This document shows, piece by piece, positions 59,736 to 64,000 of a stretch of 64,000 nt of DNA. The DNA is from Chimonanthus salicifolius. Its lineage: Eukaryota > Streptophyta > Magnoliopsida > Laurales > Calycanthaceae. The stretch spans positions 44,204,111 through 44,268,110 of the forward strand of contig CM023537.1 of the NCBI GenBank assembly GCA_013350335.1, read 5' to 3'. Under the pieces are notes generated by a model that saw only the letters and a program-made list of their open reading frames with translations, made no database searches and was not told the origin of the DNA. A program made the position numbers and the translations under genes. Every line of letters begins with the position of its first letter. The stretch's first letter is position 1.

Positions 59736-60788
59736 GGTGGTGTTAGCTTCGTTAGATGCGGACCGACCGCCTTAGAGCTTGACTGAATCACCCTTGGGGT
59801 GAAGGGATGCAGGGCGGGGTAGACATGATCACGTTGGACGTGGGTCTTCTGCTTAGTAAGTCATGGGTTCTAAGTCTTACTAGGGGCCGGGGTATAATTG
59901 TGAGTTAATATGGTTGCCATAGTTGGGTAGTGATTCATTCGAGTGTTGTTTCTATGGATAGAATATCTCAAGGTAGAGGATGTGCCCTGGATTAATTGTG
60001 CCCATGAATGGATTATACCCAGAAGGGGGTTATATTCATGAATGGTTATTAACCAGGGGTAGATGATACTCATTGGTATAGTGGTACCAGGGATGAATGT
60101 GTATAACCGCGGATGGTGATTCCCGTCGTGGTTTCGATTAATGTCAGATATCGGTACCATGGTAGACAATTAGATAGTATGATGGACATGTTGGTCTCAT
60201 AGATGACATATAGATCTAAGGATTGGAACATGTTTCGATTTACATTCCACGGTATAAGAAAAAGGTGTTAGTCATATTACGACTTGTATCACAGGAAAGT
60301 TAGTGTGGAGAGATCTCAGTATCATAGAAGTTTTGAACAGAAGGTGTTAATCACATAGTGACTTATGTACAAATACAGATATGCTTATTTTTGGAGATGT
60401 ACTTAAGTGGAAAGGTTAAGAGTCTAGTGAAACTCGAATGGGAAGCTATGAGCAACTGCTGAGTGAGACTAATCACCTGACTCTGTACTTAGCCAATGGA
60501 GCTCCAGGAGAGTGAAACTAGAAACCTAGTTAAAATTCAGCAAAAGACTTGAGCATAGGCTCGTACTGGCAGGCTACCTCACACAAAGAGTAGACGAATG
60601 AATGTATTGAGCGAGTAAGTATGGAAAATATTTTGGTAGCAGGAAAAGTGAAATAGAATACATTGATCTACATAAGATCGCAAATGGGTTCACAAGAAAA
60701 AAGAAATAACATGAAACAGAGTAAATTCTGCGAGAATGAAACTCATAGGTTGATATGAGTGACCTTGATGTAATTTAGTGGTACTTGA
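59736..60788 (+). other. int4 5' part: non-coding sequence unrelated to gag
   Basis: About 1.05 kb follows LTR4 directly. It does not start with the initiator-Met primer site: it reads GGTGGTGTTAGCTTCG. It has no resemblance to gag, PR or RT. No convincing ORF is present; a 99-aa minus frame at 59870-60169 lacks any domain. The join to pol lies just before AAGATTGAACAGGAAC near 60788. Origin unknown. Confidence 0.65.
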
Positions 60789-61602
60789 CAAGATTGAACA
60801 GGAACAACGGATAGATCCGGAAATAAAGGAGATATGGGCCAAGATGGTTATTGGCGAAGTCATACTGGAATGGGAATTACGACCAGGACAAAGTCTTGTA
60901 TTCTGGGATAGGATATATGTACCTAAGAGCTACAGAAAAGAGTTACTGATTGAGGCACATCAGACCAAACTCTTTATTCATCCGGGCAGTACCAAGATGT
61001 ATCACGACCTGAAGAGACATTACTGGTGGCACGGACTCAAAAGAGATGTGGCAGAACTTGTGGCTTATTGCTTAACTAATCAGCAGGTTAAGACGGATCA
61101 TCAGAAGCCACCAAGGTTACTCAAACCCTTACCAATGCCGGATTGGAAATGGGAGCACATCTCCATGGATTTTGTGACAGGGTTGCCAAGGTCTTCAAAG
61201 GGCAACGATGCAATATGGGTTGTGGTAGACCGACTGACCAAATCTGCACATTTTATTCCCATTAAGATGACAGACTCATCTGAGACTTTGGGTCGGCGGT
61301 ATATTAAGGATATCATCAGATTGCATGATATTCTTTGGAGTATTGTGTCCAACAGTGATGGTCGATTCACCGGCAGAGTATGGCAAAGCATGCAGTCAGC
61401 CATGGAACAGACTTATTGACTAGTACAGCATTCCATCCACAGACGGATGGACAGTCTGAGAGGACAATACAAACATTGGAAGATATGCTGAGAGCATGTA
61501 TGCTAGATTTCAAAGGTGGTATGGGATCGACATGGCATTGAGGAAACCACATGGGAACTCGAGTGGGAAATGAGAAAAGCTCATCCTGAGCTATTTGAGT
61601 AA
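60789..61602 (+). pseudogene. int: RNase H tail and internally deleted integrase of int4
   Basis: It begins at KIEQEQR, the region after RNase H, and reads through RIYVPKSYRK, the HHCC region (IHPGSTKMYHDLKRHYWWHG; the last Cys pair reads CLTNQ, so one zinc ligand is lost), SMDFVTGLP and IVSNSDGRF (catalytic Asp changed to Asn). A one-base loss near 61406 shifts the frame. Near 61514-61525 the text jumps from LDFKGG to the chromodomain (MGSTWH in the shifted frame; VWDRHGIEE in register), removing about 0.55-0.6 kb including GPY/F. It ends LFE, stop 61600-61602. Not functional. Confidence 0.88.
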
Positions 61603-61644
61603 ATGTTTGAAACCCTACTTCACTCGATTTTCGGGATGAAAATT

Positions 61645-61656
61645 TTAAAAAGAGGG
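61645..61656 (+). other. Polypurine tract of int4
   Basis: TAAAAAGAGGG followed by TTGTAT and the LTR5 start. It follows TTTTCGGGATGAAAATTT. Confidence 0.7.
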
Positions 61657-62039
61657 TTGTATTGTAACGCCCCGGATTTTCAATTTATTAATATATATGA
61701 AAATTACCCATTTAATTTGTGTATTATTAAATATGGATCTTAGATGGGTAAAGGGTTGGGTCATTGCCCAATTAAGATCCAACGGATTGTGGAATTGGTT
61801 TCAATAAAAAAATTAAATGGGGCAGAATTTAATTAGTAATGCAATATGCATAAACAAGGGATATAAATTAATTGTTATGCGCATGATGTGTTAGAATATC
61901 TTGAGAAGATATCTAAGATTAATTTGAAAGGATGCATGGCCGAATATGGGGCATGCAAATCTATGATTATGCGCATAAAGGGATCATGGAAAGATTTTAG
62001 GAATGATAAATATTGTATGGCCGTGTATGACATTGTTAG

Positions 62040-62470
62040 ATTGGAAGGTAGATAAAAGAGAGGCAAGAGGGGCGCATGGCACCTTCTATTTAGGATAAAG
62101 AGGAAGTTTTTATAAAGGAAAAGGAGAGGGGAACATGGCACTATCTAAGTATAGATTGGACCAATTGGAAGGTAGATACAAGAGAGGCAACAATAAGGGG
62201 CACACACCATCTTCTAAAAATAGGACCAAGGGGAGTCTTATAAGGAAAAGGTAGCAAGGGTGCATGGCACTCACTAATTAAGAGAGGGGCTCACGGCAAT
62301 TCCTACGTATAATACATGGCATTAAGCAATGGATAATTTAAAGGGTCTTGGTACCTTCTAAGTTGGGACCAAAGGGAGGTTTAATAGAAGAAAGACAAGG
62401 GGCGCACGACATCGTCTAAGTATGGAACCAATTGGAAACTAGAAAAGAGAGGAAGGAGAGGCACACGACA
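62040..62470. repeat. Degenerate tandem duplication in LTR5 U3
   Basis: Three to four diverged units of roughly 110-130 bp share GGAAGGTAGATA(A/C)AAGAGAGG, GGGGCGCATGGCACC, CTATNTAGGA and TTTTATAAAGGAAAAGG. Each holds a TATAA-like word (62108, 62233). The block lies just upstream of the leader, so it may multiply promoter elements. Confidence 0.55.
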
Positions 62471-62656
62471 TTACACAAATTAGCAAGGGTATTGACGCAT
62501 TGTGCTCTTGGAAAGAAGGTGTTTTTAGTTTTGTGAAAGACCAAAGAGGAGAAGAGGCTAAGGAAGAAGAAGATTGGAAGAGCAAGATCAACCGAAGGAA
62601 ACCCGGAGGAGTCGCAGAACCGGTAAGTGATTTGATATTTTGTTTAAAAATAAGGA

Positions 62657-64000
62657 ACCATAGGGTTCGGCCAAGTTGTATGGCCGAACCCCATGGAAGA
62701 GAAGTTAAGGGATGATTATGGTTAATTAATGTATTGATGAACCATAGGGTTCGGCCATGATGAAGGGCCGAACCCCATGGAGGAACATTGGATGATCATG
62801 ATATTTAATTTAGTGGAAAGACATGGTTATTTATATGGGATGAAAACCATGGAATAATTATATGGTTTTAAAAAGGGTATAAATGATATTCAAGAGGAAG
62901 TAAGGAACCATAGGGTTCGGCCATGTGGTATGGCCGAACCCCATGGAAAGGATATTAATATGTTTAATGGATTTAAATAAAGGAAGGTCATTGGTTATTC
63001 TTATGGAAGATTGGAGGATCAAAATTATAGAATTATGGGTTTAATTTTAGAAAGGTTTTAATGAATGATTTTAGTGAAGATCCTAGACCATGGGTTCGGC
63101 CATGGAGTATGGCCGAATCCCATAAATGTTTATGGAATTATGTTCATGTACTTAGAACATGGAAAATGATGGGAAAGGTCTATGATTTTAAAGGGCTAAA
63201 ATGGAGAAGCATTGGTTGTGTTTTAATGGATGGCAAAGTTGTAAATACATGCAAATTTGAAAGATCATGGGTTCGGCCATGGTGTATGGCCGAACCCCAT
63301 GAGGTCTAGTTATGGATTTAAATTATTAAGGAATTTATATTGGAATTAGTTAATGAATCCATATGGGTTTAAATTGTTTTAATAAAAAGGTTGAACCATA
63401 GGGTTCGGCCATGGTGTATGGCCGAACCCCATGGAGGTGTATTGGGATTTTTAATGAATGTTAAATTGACTAATTATGGAAGGTGGAGATTAAATTGGAA
63501 AGTCTCTAATTATGGAAGGTGGAGATTAAATTGGAAAGTTTCTAATTATGGACAATTGATTAAATTGAAGATGTTTATTAAATTGGAAAGTTTCTATAAT
63601 TGAGAAGTTATGCATCATAGGGTTCGGCCAAGGTGTATGGCTGAACCCCATGAACCAACTAAGGGATCATATGGGTTTTATGAATCAAGTCTTTAGTTCA
63701 ATTATGGATTTATTATTATTAAATACATTTAGAAGGAGGATGGAACCATGATATCATGGCTTCGGCCATGGGGTATGGCCGAACCCCATGAACCAATTTT
63801 TAAGGGTCTTGAATGGATCTAATATGATTAAAGGAATGGAAGGTTTTATTTATGGTTCTATGGTTGTGGATCATTGGAGGATCCATGTATATATAAATAT
63901 AAATGAATGGACTTATGTTTTGGAAACCTAAACATGAGGTGATGGAAGCAATGGCAAGGTTGTAAATAGGTGAAAATAATGGACATAGGTTTCGGCTATG
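62657..64000. repeat. Hairpin array of LTR5 (at least 9 copies)
   Basis: Copies of the GGGTTCGGCCAT palindrome lie near 62664, 62748, 62907, 63093, 63268, 63402, 63619, 63758 and 63970 (cut by the window end). Between 63470 and 63600 a short tandem TTATGGAAGGTGGAGATTAA repeat occurs. Confidence 0.88.

Larger units (their letters stand above)
6743..64000 (+). mobile_element. Head-to-tail array of Tekay-like elements sharing LTRs (LTR1-int1-LTR2-int2-LTR3-int3-LTR4-int4-LTR5)
   Basis: Five LTRs in the same orientation alternate with four internal domains with no intervening flanking DNA. LTR1, LTR2 and LTR3 are each followed directly by G/TTGGTATCAGAGC, the initiator-Met primer site. LTR2, LTR3, LTR4 and LTR5 are each preceded by the polypurine end AAAAAGAGG(G)TTGTAT (int2: AAAAAGAAGG). 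Each inner LTR is thus the 3' LTR of one unit and the 5' LTR of the next. Ordinary insertion gives two LTRs and target duplications per element, so this layout implies ectopic or unequal recombination between LTRs. Elements c, d and f are nested within it. Confidence 0.85.
61663..64000 (+). mobile_element. LTR5 of the array (3' end outside window)
   Basis: It starts TGTAACGCCCCGG, which with the usual LTR end GGGGCGTTACA makes an 11-base inverted terminal repeat. It has a longer and repeat-rich U3 (to about 62500), a leader with donor-like CCG|GTAAGTG (GT at 62623), and a hairpin array continuing to the window edge. No gene. Confidence 0.88.

Noticed and set aside
59870..60169. 99-aa minus-strand ORF in int4
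   Set aside because: Low complexity, no recognisable domain, opposite to the transcription direction of the array.

Overview
The whole 64 kb is plant nuclear repetitive DNA. I see no host gene, tRNA, rRNA or CRISPR array. Every coding fragment belongs to one kind of element: a Ty3/gypsy chromovirus (gag with a CX2CX4HX4C knuckle, then PR, RT, RNase H, integrase and a C-terminal chromodomain) with very long LTRs (3.3-4.0 kb). LTRs are bounded by TG..CA, insertions have 5-bp target duplications, and the primer site matches initiator-Met tRNA. This fits the Tekay/Del clade of flowering plants. The species cannot be told from the sequence.

Layout. 1-6677: the last part of an LTR ('a'), split by a minus-strand solo LTR (275-4042). 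6678-6742: a 65-bp footprint of an older LTR. 6743-64000: a head-to-tail array in which neighbouring elements share LTRs: LTR1 (6743-14743), int1 (14744-19585), LTR2 (19586-35177), int2 (35178-39947), LTR3 (39948-43236), int3 (43237-56184), LTR4 (56185-59735), int4 (59736-61662), LTR5 (61663 to beyond the window). int1-int3 are decayed gag-pol copies. int4 is a chimera lacking gag and most of pol. Three elements are nested inside the array: truncated element c in LTR1 (9256-13952, TSD GGAGG), nearly intact minus-strand element d in LTR2 (21273-34028, TSD AATGA), and non-coding minus-strand element f in the int3 gag zinc knuckle (44501-52630, TSD AACTG).

Function and age. Element d carries one long gag-pol frame with a single nonsense codon and an Asp-to-Asn change in RNase H; its LTRs differ by about five substitutions. 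Element f encodes nothing, yet its LTRs differ by about one substitution, so it was mobilised very recently, presumably by proteins supplied in trans. The older copies are broken mainly by C-to-T and G-to-A changes, as expected for methylated plant repeats.

Points I consider new or worth testing: (1) a conserved intron-like structure wholly inside the LTR leader (5' splice site, CTAAC branch point, CAG acceptor) shared by families that otherwise barely align; (2) arrays of 8-11 near-perfect hairpins (GGGTTCGGCCAT / ATGGCCGAACCC) inside that putative intron; (3) LTR3 as a recombination mosaic that documents how the LTR-sharing array formed. All comparisons were made by eye within this window.
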